A DNA stretch of 64,000 nt from Heliomicrobium gestii (GTDB lineage: Bacteria > Bacillota > Desulfitobacteriia > Heliobacteriales > Heliobacteriaceae): the NCBI RefSeq assembly GCF_009877435.1, contig NZ_WXEX01000002.1:248001-312000 (forward strand). The letters run 5' to 3'. Positions 8,971 through 16,777 of this stretch are shown piece after piece. Made by a program: the position numbers and the translations under genes. The notes under the pieces are model-generated. The model made no database searches, was not told the origin of the DNA, and was given only the letters and a program-made list of their open reading frames with translations. Numbering within the stretch: position 1 is the stretch's first letter; the number at the start of each line of letters is the position of its first letter.

Positions 8971-9642
8971 CTAGTCATTCAACATAAAGGCTTGTCCATC
9001 CAAGGTCAAATCCTTGAATTCTACCTGACCAGAACCACGGCTGCCAAATCCGCCGAGATAGGTGTTTTGGACCATCAAGAGGGCTTGTTTTACATGATTG
9101 ATGAGCGTTTCTTCCCTGCCCAAATCCATGTTGTAAAACTGCAGCGCAATCTCCATTTGAAACTCCGCCCCAGCCGGCACACGCTCCACCGGTCTGGGGT
9201 GTTTTGCTTTGCCAGAGTTTCGATCGATCATGTTTTCCGTTTTGGTTTCCAAAAAAGGTTGACCTTTGGTGAGCATTTCGTTATATAACTCCTGCTGTTT
9301 TTCCGTAAAGGGGCAGTCTCTAACGATGATCCGTGTCGGTCCGGCGGCACTGGTGGATTTGCTCTTATGGGTTCCGAATATGACACAGACAGGGCAGTTG
9401 GAACTTCCGCAGCCGCAGGGCTCTCCCGCTTGCACATCATATCTCCCCAGCTTTTTTTCCAAGCCGGAACGCATCTTCCCTTTTAGACTGCTGCCGGGTA
9501 TGTAGGGCTCCCGTGTCCAGGGGTGTTTGATGACGGGCAGCTCAACACCGCCGATTTCAATTTCATCGTTCGAACCGCCGATCCGCAAGCCTGATTTGCA
9601 AAGGATGACGCCCCGAATGACCGCAATCCTCTCTAGTTTCAT
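8971..9642 (-). CDS. csm3: Type III-A CRISPR backbone RAMP Csm3 with Glu at the slicer position
   Basis: Csm3 (Cas7) is the repeated backbone subunit of the Csm complex and normally the target-RNA slicer. KSGLRIGGSNDEIEIGGVEL precedes YIPGSSLKGKMR, which fixes the identity. The residue aligned with the catalytic Asp (family IGGxD or GAxDSPV) is Glu34, coded by GAG, so cleavage may be reduced or lost. A cysteine cluster CGCGSSNCPVC lies near residue 76. The start at 9642 is chosen because MKLERIAVIRG matches the family N-terminus and GGAG stands 9 nt upstream; it lies 7 nt after the csm2 stop. The longer frame to 9696 would overlap csm2. Confidence 0.92.
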   Translation of the reverse strand: MKLERIAVIRGVILCKSGLRIGGSNDEIEIGGVELPVIKHPWTREPYIPGSSLKGKMRSGLEKKLGRYDVQAGEPCGCGSSNCPVCVIFGTHKSKSTSAAGPTRIIVRDCPFTEKQQELYNEMLTKGQPFLETKTENMIDRNSGKAKHPRPVERVPAGAEFQMEIALQFYNMDLGREETLINHVKQALLMVQNTYLGGFGSRGSGQVEFKDLTLDGQAFMLND

Positions 9643-9649
9643 GAACAAA

Positions 9650-10132
9650 TCACTCCTTCGGATACATGTAGTAGAAATAGGCCACCACCGCTTCAAAATG
9701 CGGCAAAAACCCTTCGCGGAAGTCTCTAATGGTGTGGATCCGCTCTACGTTCTTTTCCATGAAGGTGACAAACCGGTCAGGAACTTTTTCACGGCTATTG
9801 GCATAGAGGGCCATCGGGAGCAATTTCAAAATATCCAGGCGGATGGCGGGAAAATGATCTTCTCCCATCTGGATTAATTTCATTTCTAGGGCGCGGGCAT
9901 GGTTGAAAAAGCGGCGCAACTGACTGTTCTTCAGGCGTTTTCGTCCATTGGCGTAATGCCCGAAAACCCCGGCGCATGCCTTCGCATGCGCGATGATCAG
10001 TACTTCCCGCAGGTTGCTATTGGCATCAAAATATCCATGGATCAGATAATCTTCCGGTAACCGAAGTTCCGGCGCAGGGGGTCTGCCGCCACCCTGGCCT
10101 CCTCGAAACCCAGAGGGCCGTTCCATGTTCAA
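9650..10132 (-). CDS. csm2: Type III-A CRISPR small subunit Csm2
   Basis: Csm2 is the small helical subunit that lies along the crRNA-target duplex. The N-terminus is a Gly/Pro/Arg-rich tail (FRGGQGGGRPPAPELRL). The conserved core follows, with LKNSQLRRFFNHARALE and a C-terminal HFEAVVAYFYYMYPKE helix. ATG at 10132 overlaps the csm1 stop as ATGA. At 160 aa it is near the family's typical 120-150, the excess lying in the N-terminal tail. Confidence 0.9.
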   Translation of the reverse strand: MNMERPSGFRGGQGGGRPPAPELRLPEDYLIHGYFDANSNLREVLIIAHAKACAGVFGHYANGRKRLKNSQLRRFFNHARALEMKLIQMGEDHFPAIRLDILKLLPMALYANSREKVPDRFVTFMEKNVERIHTIRDFREGFLPHFEAVVAYFYYMYPKE

Positions 10133-12531
10133 GCGCTCTCCTTTCTTGTCGCCATGATGGCATAGCCCAAGATGAAGTCAAGATAATGCAGCACGGGGTT
10201 ATTCTTCTGATAGTCAAACAGCGTCTCCAACCATGCCTTGACCATTTGTTGCTCTGGATGATACGAATCGGAATAGTTGCGGCCGATGTCGTAGGCTAGA
10301 AGAGGGATATAACGCAAACCTTCCGTCTTCATTTTTCGGTTCCATAGGAAATCCTGAAAATAGCGGCTATAGGTTTGCAGGTTTCGGATGGAAGATAGGG
10401 AAACAATATTGCCTTCGATCCAGCGAATCATGCAATCGGCATGGTGAAACAGTAGCTTTCCATGTTCCCATTTGAAGACGGTGTCAAAGGCGCAGAATTG
10501 ATTTCGACCGATAGCTTGTCCCGGTAAGACGATTTCTTTTGCCTTTTCCAAGGCCCATTCCGCCTGATCAGCCATGCGAGCGATGGGCACTTTTGGACGG
10601 CTTGTCACCAAGCCTGCCGATAGGGTTAGGTTCGGGTTATTGCCGCAGAAGCGACTGAATTCTTGACGCAGCTCTTTGGCAAACCAAGTCAAATCTGACC
10701 AAGGGCCAACCAAAAAGAGGTCATCTCCTCCGGAGAAGACGGTATAGCACTGTGGATATCGCTCCCGCAGGGTCTTTTCAACCCATCCCGCAAAGAATAA
10801 GTCCAGCATCCGGCTTAGGGTGGTAATCCGGGAAACGCTGTTCCAGTTATGGCCCTCTTCCATCAACCCGAAGACAACCACAGCGCCGAGTTGATCCACA
10901 TCAGCCTTGAGATACCCAATGTAGGGCTTTCCTTTCGACATTTTCGCTAACTCGTCAAAGCTGATCGTGGAATGTGCTTCATTGACGGGGACATAGTTGG
11001 CGTAATAACGGCTGAGTGCAGGCCATTCGCCCAATTCCTGAATGGTTGGGGAATTCAACTTCTGCACCAAAAAAGGATTTGATAGGCCGATAGTATCGGG
11101 ATGTTCATGCAGCGATAGGACGATCCCGTTGAGCAGTTGAAACTCATTGAAATGTTGCTTTAATCCGCTACTGAAGGCGATGTATCTAGCCTTGGTTAAA
11201 GAACTACCCATTTTTAGGTCCTCAGCGCAAGCGGAGCAAAAATTCTCTTCAGCGCCAGACTCTTCCGCAAATGCCTTTTGGCAACCGTCGCAGAGCACCT
11301 GTCCGGATCCTTTTACCTGCAACTTGTGGACAAACTGCTCAGTCTGCCAAACCTGCTCAGCAGTAAGGACTGTTTGGAGAGGTCTTGCTTTCTTTTCTTG
11401 CAGTAAACCAGCCAACCGGTGCAACACGTTACCAAAATGCTTGAACTCCTTGCCGGAAAGAGAAGTCCATGCCAAGTTGACCGTAACAACGCCATGAAAG
11501 CGTTGGAAGAGTTCCTGCTCCACTGTTGCTTGCAACCGTTGAAGTCTCTCACCAACATCAGCCAATTGTGGCAAGAGCACGTAAAACTTGCCGCCAGATG
11601 TCATAAGAATGTTTGCTTGCGGTAAATCAAACGTTTGCAGGATTTGCTGACTCACTGCGTCAGAGAGGACGGAAAGCAAGAAAGAGCGCGCCCGTAAACG
11701 CTTGGAAACGCCACCGCTCCCTCCGTGGGCGATATCAAAGATATACTTCTGAATCCCCGACAGGTCACCGACGACGAGGAGGAACTTTTCTTTCTCGTTG
11801 TCCATGATAGAGGCTTTAATAAAGCCCTTTTCCTGGTGATATTGATATAAACAGGCGGCAATGGCACTGGTGGTCTTCAAATGGTCGAAAAGGGAAACGT
11901 CGGGGATATCTTCAAGAGTGTTGCTAGGGATGCACCATGCGTAAACCTGCATTAGGTTTAACAGATGGGTGTAAATCGTCTGAAAGGTTTTTTTACCATT
12001 GTTAAAGATTTGGATAAACGCATGCTCAAAGCACTCACGATGATGGGTTAATTTGATTAAATCGTTTTTCCTTTCTGGACGGGGAAACGCTTGTTCCGGT
12101 GAAAACAGGCCAACATCATAGTAGGTCATTTCCGCCAGTTGACGCTCAAGAGAAACGCGACTTAACACCGATGCGAGGGGAACAGTCCGGTAGTCTTGCC
12201 CCTGTCCCGCCCATTCTCCCCGCTCGTAAGACGAATAATTGTCTGCACGGCTGATCAATTGGGCCAATGGCTGTATCGCCTCAGTAGCATTTTTCACCTG
12301 TAAGTCGGCAGGGTATTTGTCTGATTCATGATGGCGTTGGACGAGCTCTGTCAATAACTTAGGGTCGGCATAGGGAGTGAGCCGTTCCGAGTGTTTTTTA
12401 ATAAAATCGGCAGAATAATGAGGGTGTCTCCCACCGTTACTCGGTTTTGGATATCCACTTCTCTGCAAAAACTTACCGATGTCGTGTAAGAGACCAGCAA
12501 GGAGAATCGTCTGATATGTTTTTTTGTCCAT
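10129..12531 (-). CDS. csm1: Type III-A Cas10 (Csm1) with HD and GGDD domains
   Basis: Csm1 is the Cas10 subunit: single-stranded DNase through its HD domain and cyclic oligoadenylate synthase through its palm. The HD motif LLHDIGKFLQR is at residues 14-24 (His16, Asp17). A zinc finger follows, with Cys414, Cys417, Cys432 and Cys435. The cyclase motif FSGGDDLFLVG has GGDD at 601-604. At 800 aa it is full length. It is the first csm gene, coupled to csm2 by an ATGA overlap. Upstream is CRISPR array 1, separated only by a terminator-like hairpin. All key residues look intact, so DNase and cOA output are expected. Confidence 0.94.
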   Translation of the reverse strand: MDKKTYQTILLAGLLHDIGKFLQRSGYPKPSNGGRHPHYSADFIKKHSERLTPYADPKLLTELVQRHHESDKYPADLQVKNATEAIQPLAQLISRADNYSSYERGEWAGQGQDYRTVPLASVLSRVSLERQLAEMTYYDVGLFSPEQAFPRPERKNDLIKLTHHRECFEHAFIQIFNNGKKTFQTIYTHLLNLMQVYAWCIPSNTLEDIPDVSLFDHLKTTSAIAACLYQYHQEKGFIKASIMDNEKEKFLLVVGDLSGIQKYIFDIAHGGSGGVSKRLRARSFLLSVLSDAVSQQILQTFDLPQANILMTSGGKFYVLLPQLADVGERLQRLQATVEQELFQRFHGVVTVNLAWTSLSGKEFKHFGNVLHRLAGLLQEKKARPLQTVLTAEQVWQTEQFVHKLQVKGSGQVLCDGCQKAFAEESGAEENFCSACAEDLKMGSSLTKARYIAFSSGLKQHFNEFQLLNGIVLSLHEHPDTIGLSNPFLVQKLNSPTIQELGEWPALSRYYANYVPVNEAHSTISFDELAKMSKGKPYIGYLKADVDQLGAVVVFGLMEEGHNWNSVSRITTLSRMLDLFFAGWVEKTLRERYPQCYTVFSGGDDLFLVGPWSDLTWFAKELRQEFSRFCGNNPNLTLSAGLVTSRPKVPIARMADQAEWALEKAKEIVLPGQAIGRNQFCAFDTVFKWEHGKLLFHHADCMIRWIEGNIVSLSSIRNLQTYSRYFQDFLWNRKMKTEGLRYIPLLAYDIGRNYSDSYHPEQQMVKAWLETLFDYQKNNPVLHYLDFILGYAIMATRKESA

Positions 12532-12657
12532 AATAAAATCCTCCTTCCTTGATTAATGCAAGACAGGGGATTCGTTTCAGTTTGTTGTCTTTATGGGGAA
12601 ACCAGATTATGTTTCTGATTATTCTACAAAATGCATACATTTCCTTCTAAAATTTAC

Positions 12658-12685
12658 AACCCTCGTCGAATTTTTGACGAGGGTT
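12658..12685 (-). terminator. Hairpin between CRISPR array 1 and csm1
   Basis: Arms AACCCTCGTC (12658-12667) and GACGAGGGTT (12676-12685) form a perfect 10-bp stem with an 8-nt loop. It lies between the leader-distal end of array 1 and csm1, both transcribed leftward. It could end the pre-crRNA transcript. The following T-rich stretch is broken (GTAAATTTT), so termination may be partial. Confidence 0.55.
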
Positions 12686-12716
12686 GATTGTTCTTTACCT
12701 TTGCTTCGGGTGCGTC

Positions 12717-13335
12717 CCGTAACATCCTCAACGGGAATTATCGGTTCCTGTACCGCACTGAGATATTGGATAAAAATTTCCACTCTCTTTATTTCAATTC
12801 CCTACGGGAATTATCATTTCCTGTTACAAGGGTCAGGTGAAAACGTCACCATGGCAAACGAAAAATTTCAATTCCCTACGGGAATTATCGTTTCCTGTTA
12901 CCCGATGACCCTGGCGCATTTTTCGACTCCTGCACCGTTATTTCAATTCCCTACGGGAATTATCGTTTCCTGTTACCTTATGGGGAATTCGTAACCTTGC
13001 CTGTCAAACCATTTCAATTCCCTACGGGAATTATCGTTTCCTGTTACGGAATGGCAAGGCATTTTCGGGTAACACTGAAAATGCATTTCAATTCCCTACG
13101 GGAATTATCGTTTCCTGTTACACACAATGGCGTTGTCATGAAACGGGCTTCAGCCATTTCAATTCCCTACGGGAATTATCGTTTCCTGTTACTGATTGCC
13201 GAGTACGCAAAGGTCGACGAGGAGCATTTCAATTCCCTACGGGAATTATCGTTTCCTGTTACCGGGCGGATGAGCGCCGATCCGTGTCCCAGCGGCCCAT
13301 TTCAATTCCCTACGGGAATTATCGTTTCCTGTTAC
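12717..13335 (-). CRISPR. CRISPR array 1: 8 good 37-bp repeats plus one degenerate, 8 spacers
   Basis: Repeats start at 12791, 12865, 12940, 13011, 13085, 13156, 13226 and 13299. A degenerate, shortened repeat at about 12717-12753 marks the leader-distal end. Each unit is 37 bp; spacers are 33-38 bp. On the + strand the repeat begins ATTTCAATTCCCTACGGG and ends TTTCCTGTTAC. AATTCCC and GGGAATT form a 7-bp stem around TAC. Read on the minus strand it ends ATTGAAAT, the expected 8-nt crRNA 5' handle, so transcription runs leftward from the leader at 13336. The one at 12791 has CATTTCC in place of CGTTTCC. Confidence 0.97.
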
Positions 13336-13530
13336 TGCGCCCCCTTTCAGCCCTTCTCCCACAAGCCCTCCAGCCCCCCTTTGCGAGCGACGCCAAAAAC
13401 GTCCCCCTTTTCATCGCCTTCTCCCCTCTCAAAACCCATCCAACCCTTGATCTCATCGGATCGAGACACTCCCGGCATTTCTGCCGACCTGCGTCGCTCG
13501 CGCGGGAAAATCCAAGTAGCGGCACCATGA
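13336..13530 (-). promoter_or_regulatory. CRISPR leader of array 1
   Basis: This segment abuts the last repeat and separates array 1 from cas2. It shares blocks with the sequences next to arrays 2 and 3: CCACAAGCC close to the repeat, GCGAGCGA, an AACCCTTGAT-to-CGGATCGAG block, and CCGACCTGCGTCGCTCGCG at the distal end. Leaders hold the array promoter and direct spacer integration. This copy differs most from the other two, having GAGACACTC where they have GAGCGACACC. Confidence 0.85.
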
Positions 13531-13607
13531 CCTCGCGTCACCATTGACGCTGAACAGCTATCCCCATAATAAAACTACCACACCAACCCCTTCCAGTCCA
13601 TCCCCCT

Positions 13608-13889
13608 TTACAACACGATATCCCCGATCCCGACCAATTCCACCTTCCGCCCCAACCGCTCCACATCGTGTTCACAGGCGCGGCATTGGCGGTAAAAGAT
13701 CACGCTGTCCTCATCGCGGTGGATGCGCCGGAGCAATTTGTGCCGCAGTTCCACATAATCCTCCGTCATCAGCACCACCTCGAAGACGCTCTCTTGCACA
13801 TGGGTCCCATAATCTTTCAATGTTTTGAACACCTTCGATCGCCGCTTGTCATCGGCAATGTCGTAAGTCACCACGTAATGCTCCACCAT
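13608..13889 (-). CDS. cas2: CRISPR adaptation endonuclease Cas2
   Basis: Cas2 dimerises and bridges two Cas1 dimers in the spacer integration complex. The 93-aa protein has the ferredoxin-like start HYVVTYDIADDKRRSKVF with the conserved Asp after beta-1. YGTHVQESVFEVVL and FYRQCRACEHDVERLG follow. It lies 18 nt after cas4-cas1 and just upstream of the leader of array 1, the usual place for the adaptation module. Confidence 0.95.
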   Translation of the reverse strand: MVEHYVVTYDIADDKRRSKVFKTLKDYGTHVQESVFEVVLMTEDYVELRHKLLRRIHRDEDSVIFYRQCRACEHDVERLGRKVELVGIGDIVL

Positions 13890-13907
13890 TGATCACTCCA
13901 CCCCGAT

Positions 13908-15536
13908 TCACCTGGCCCGGAAGGCCTCATACGTCAGCCATTCCCCTTGCATCACCTTACCCAGATAGCGCGCCTGGATCTCCATCAGCCGCAGGTAGTT
14001 GACCCGATAGCCGAAAACAGGATGCACGGCTTCCTCGCGGATGCGCGTCTGGTAGGCGCCGAAAAAGCGTTTGCGCCCGCCGTCTTTCAGTTGGATGCCA
14101 TCGAAGACCGGTTCAAACTCGTCCGCCTTGATGATGCCCCGGTTGATCACATTCAGCACCACCGAGTCTGCCACGATGGCTCGAAACTCCTCCATCAGAT
14201 CCAAGGCCAGGGCGGGACGGCCGTAGCGCTCACAGTGATACAGGCCCAGGTAAGGATCCAGGCCGGCCCGGATGATCGCGTTGATGCAGTCTTTGGTCAG
14301 CAGCGAATAGGCGTAGCTCAACAAGGCGTTGACGGGGTCACGGGGCGGCCGGCGGTTGCGCGAGGCGAAATCAAACCCCTCTCCCGCCCGCAACAGTTGG
14401 GCAAAGCCCGAAAAATACAACCGGCCCGCCAGCCCCTCGAGGCCGCGCAGGCTGTCTTTGTCTTCGGCCTCTTTGGCGGCGGCGGCCAATCCGTCGAGCC
14501 GCTCGACCACCCCTTGGATCCGATCGATTTTTCGCTCCCGGTTGCCCCGCTGCAAAAAAGTCCGCTGGTTGAGGATTTTGCCGCGCACGATCTCCCGCGC
14601 CACCGCCAGCGACTGCGTGTCCGATTCGACAAAGCGATACTGAGCGCGCCGCAAGGGCACATTTTTGTTCCAACTCGGCTGCAACCAGCTGCGCACCCGT
14701 CCATGCCCCATGAGGTAGAGGGGGATCCCCAGATCGCTCAGGGCCGACAGGGCGGCGCTGGACAGCGATGCGGCCTGGCTGATCACCACCTGATCGACCG
14801 CCGAAAGGGGCACATCCTTCAGCGTTTGGCCGTCGGCCTCGATGATCAGCCGCCCCTGGCGCTTTCGCAAAGCGGCTCCCGGCACATCGAGATAGAGCGT
14901 CCGGCCCAGGTTGCTGCCGGGCGTCGGGCGCCGAGGGGCGGCCTGCGCCCCTGTCAAAAAAGCGCTTTCCTCCGGCATGCAACGCTCGGCCAGGGCGCAG
15001 CCCTGGCATTTCGCCTCTGGCACAGCGGCCAAGGGGGGCGGCTCTCCGGCCTCCCGGATCGCCCGGGCCGCCGCCAGGGCTTGCAGGGCGGTTTCTCGCA
15101 GCGACTCATCCAAAAACACCTGTCGCCGTTCGGCCGATGCCACATAATAGACATAGCCGTAGGCCACGTCCCGACCGGTCGCCTCCTCCAACAGCAGGCC
15201 TTGCAGGCACACCTGCACGTCATCGTTGAGGCGGTGCTCGGCCCTTCCTTTTTTAAACTCGACAGGATAGAGCTCCCCTTCGGCGGCTTCCAGCACATCC
15301 AAAACGCCGCGCAGTCCCAGCGCATCGGAAGACAAAGAGACCTGCCGCGTCTGCACCCGCCCGTCCTCACTGCGGGTGCGGCGCTCGTTGCGGCGCTCAT
15401 CCTGGAAGCGGCCTTCGAGCATGTGATGGTTGGTCTCCTCCGCCCCTTCTACGGCGCGGTAGAAAAAGTTTCGCGGACAAAACAATACCTCCGCCACGGC
15501 CGAGATGGGGAGGTATTCGCGGGTATCCATATCCAC
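13908..15536 (-). CDS. cas4-cas1: Cas4-Cas1 fusion (spacer acquisition)
   Basis: A single 542-aa polypeptide joins Cas4 (about 1-200) to Cas1 (about 210-542). The Cas4 half has a RecB-like nuclease site (GVLDVLEAAEGELYPVEFKK) and four cysteines for an iron-sulfur cluster: one in LFCPRNFFYR and three in KCQGCALAERC. The Cas1 half starts RTLYLDVPGAALRKRQGRL. It has a metal-binding Glu region near GLEGLAGRLYFSG, then YHCERYGRPALALDLMEEFR with the His and Asp/Glu ligands. Cas4 trims prespacers and defines their PAM end; fusion couples this to integration. cas2 follows 18 nt downstream. This is the only cas1 in the window, so it probably serves all three arrays. Confidence 0.96.
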   Translation of the reverse strand: MDMDTREYLPISAVAEVLFCPRNFFYRAVEGAEETNHHMLEGRFQDERRNERRTRSEDGRVQTRQVSLSSDALGLRGVLDVLEAAEGELYPVEFKKGRAEHRLNDDVQVCLQGLLLEEATGRDVAYGYVYYVASAERRQVFLDESLRETALQALAAARAIREAGEPPPLAAVPEAKCQGCALAERCMPEESAFLTGAQAAPRRPTPGSNLGRTLYLDVPGAALRKRQGRLIIEADGQTLKDVPLSAVDQVVISQAASLSSAALSALSDLGIPLYLMGHGRVRSWLQPSWNKNVPLRRAQYRFVESDTQSLAVAREIVRGKILNQRTFLQRGNRERKIDRIQGVVERLDGLAAAAKEAEDKDSLRGLEGLAGRLYFSGFAQLLRAGEGFDFASRNRRPPRDPVNALLSYAYSLLTKDCINAIIRAGLDPYLGLYHCERYGRPALALDLMEEFRAIVADSVVLNVINRGIIKADEFEPVFDGIQLKDGGRKRFFGAYQTRIREEAVHPVFGYRVNYLRLMEIQARYLGKVMQGEWLTYEAFRAR

Positions 15537-15706
15537 TGGCGTTGGCCTCTTTCATGCAAACTCGGGGAGCGGAATTGAATACGAAAAAACTCCCTATTCT
15601 CAGTTTGCCAATTCCGAGGGCGTTGCATACACCGTCTTCACCGGATGATTGCCTGTCGAATCGGCCGATCCTTGGGGCATTTCTTTTTTCTGCTCGACGG
15701 CTTTCT

Positions 15707-15819
15707 CCCATGCTTTCTCTCATGGCAACGCCAGTGTTTCGGCTGTAACGCCATACACGCTGAAGTAAACGCCTTACAGACCCATGCTTTCTCCCATGGC
15801 AACGCCAGTGTTTCGCCTG
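15707..15819. repeat. Two 39-bp direct repeats, 74-bp period, in the cas6/cas4-cas1 gap
   Basis: Copies at 15707-15745 and 15781-15819 share CATGGCAACGCCAGTGTTTCG and flanking bases, with only two mismatches over 39 bp and 35 bp between them. Each copy contains a small inverted repeat (CCATG/CATGG around CTTTCTCC). The spacing, 74 bp, equals the repeat-plus-spacer period of the nearby arrays, but the sequence is unrelated to their repeat. The period is not a multiple of three, so it is not a coding repeat. The 311-bp gap 15537-15847 holds nothing else except the hairpin below the cas6 stop. Confidence 0.75.
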
Positions 15820-15825
15820 CTGCAT

Positions 15826-15840
15826 ATTCCCGGTGGGAAT
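15826..15840 (-). terminator. Hairpin after cas6 with the same arms as the CRISPR repeat stem
   Basis: ATTCCC and GGGAAT flank a 3-nt loop seven bases after the cas6 stop. The arms are identical to the stem of the CRISPR repeat; only the loop differs (GGT instead of TAC). No T-run follows, so it is a poor intrinsic terminator. It may instead be an RNA element recognised by Cas6. Confidence 0.5.
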
Positions 15841-15847
15841 TCCCTCT

Positions 15848-16741
15848 TCAGTTCGCGGCGGGAGAAACCGGCGTTACCGAAAGGCGGTCACCGCAGCAGG
15901 TCACCGGCAGCATGTTCCGTCGTGTCCGTTCAGAGGTCGACTGGATGATCCGCGTCTCGCCCATGCCCATCGTGCTTTTGTAGCCGACGCCGCTGTATTC
16001 GGCAAAGCGCGCCAGCGCATTGAAGAGGATGGGGGTGACCGGATTGGTCGTGGCGAACTCGAAGACCACATCGCCGGCAAAGCCGATGATTTTATACCGG
16101 TCAAACCGGTAAAGTTCGGTGCGGATGTTGTGTTTGCGGATGCGGATCGCCGCAAATTCTTCGGCTAAGGATTCGGGAAAAGGCATAGGGCTGTACTGGT
16201 TCCAGCGGCGAAGGAGGCTGCCGAAGACCAATTCGGGGATCGGCAGCACCACCTGCGTGCCCCGCTGTCGAAAGCTTGTGGGCGTGAGAAAACGAACATG
16301 GATGGGGTTGTGACATTCCGTTTCCGTGTACAACTGCTCATAGGTTTTTTTCGTGATCCCGATGGCGCGGATCGCCAGCGGCGTGTTCCCGATCCGAACC
16401 GCCCTCCCCTCCCAGGCCGTTGCCGCCTGGTCGATGACCTCGCTCAGCCGCCGATCGAGGGAACGAATGGTGAATCGCCAGCGACGGGCGTTCTTTTGTC
16501 CTGATCGTTCTGCGGCGGAGACCGGAGTTTCGGAAGGCGTGGTCGGGGAGGAACGCCGGGCCAGGCTGCGCAGCGTCGAGATGGCAAAGGGCTTTCCCTC
16601 CTGATCGTGGATCGATGTCGCCAGGTCGGGATCGACGCTTTTTAGCAGATCAAAAAACAGGCCGTGCAGTTTTTCTCCGCCTTCTTCCGGGATGGTTGTC
16701 TGCGGCGGTGCTTCCAGTTCGAGCGTTGCATTGAGAAGCAA
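15848..16741 (-). CDS. cas6: CRISPR pre-crRNA endoribonuclease Cas6
   Basis: Cas6 cuts pre-crRNA within the repeat, leaving the 8-nt 5' handle. The 297-aa protein has the N-terminal helix EKLHGLFFDLL, whose His26 is the likely catalytic residue. The C-terminal glycine-rich loop FAEYSGVGYKSTMGMGETR identifies the Cas6 RAMP fold. It is the only intact cas6 here and must serve both type III modules and all three arrays, which share the same stem and handle. It lies between the DUF4157 gene (36 nt upstream) and cas4-cas1. A relic of a second cas6 is present near 21.9 kb. Confidence 0.93.
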   Translation of the reverse strand: MLLNATLELEAPPQTTIPEEGGEKLHGLFFDLLKSVDPDLATSIHDQEGKPFAISTLRSLARRSSPTTPSETPVSAAERSGQKNARRWRFTIRSLDRRLSEVIDQAATAWEGRAVRIGNTPLAIRAIGITKKTYEQLYTETECHNPIHVRFLTPTSFRQRGTQVVLPIPELVFGSLLRRWNQYSPMPFPESLAEEFAAIRIRKHNIRTELYRFDRYKIIGFAGDVVFEFATTNPVTPILFNALARFAEYSGVGYKSTMGMGETRIIQSTSERTRRNMLPVTCCGDRLSVTPVSPAAN

Positions 16742-16777
16742 TGGGACATCTCCTTTTTCGCGCGATCTTGCCCCCGA

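Noticed and set aside
12593-13530. Plus-strand reading frames with repeated FQFPTGIIVSCY-like peptides
   Set aside because: They are translations of CRISPR array 1 repeats, with no ribosome binding site and no coding logic; the same applies to frames over arrays 2 and 3.
13947-15578. 543-aa plus-strand frame opposite cas4-cas1
   Set aside because: Shadow of the GC-rich cas4-cas1 gene; His/Gln-rich composition and no family resemblance.
15397-15825. 142-aa minus-strand frame between cas6 and cas4-cas1
   Set aside because: It overlaps the cas4-cas1 start out of frame, is Arg-rich, and includes the 39-bp repeats in two different frames.
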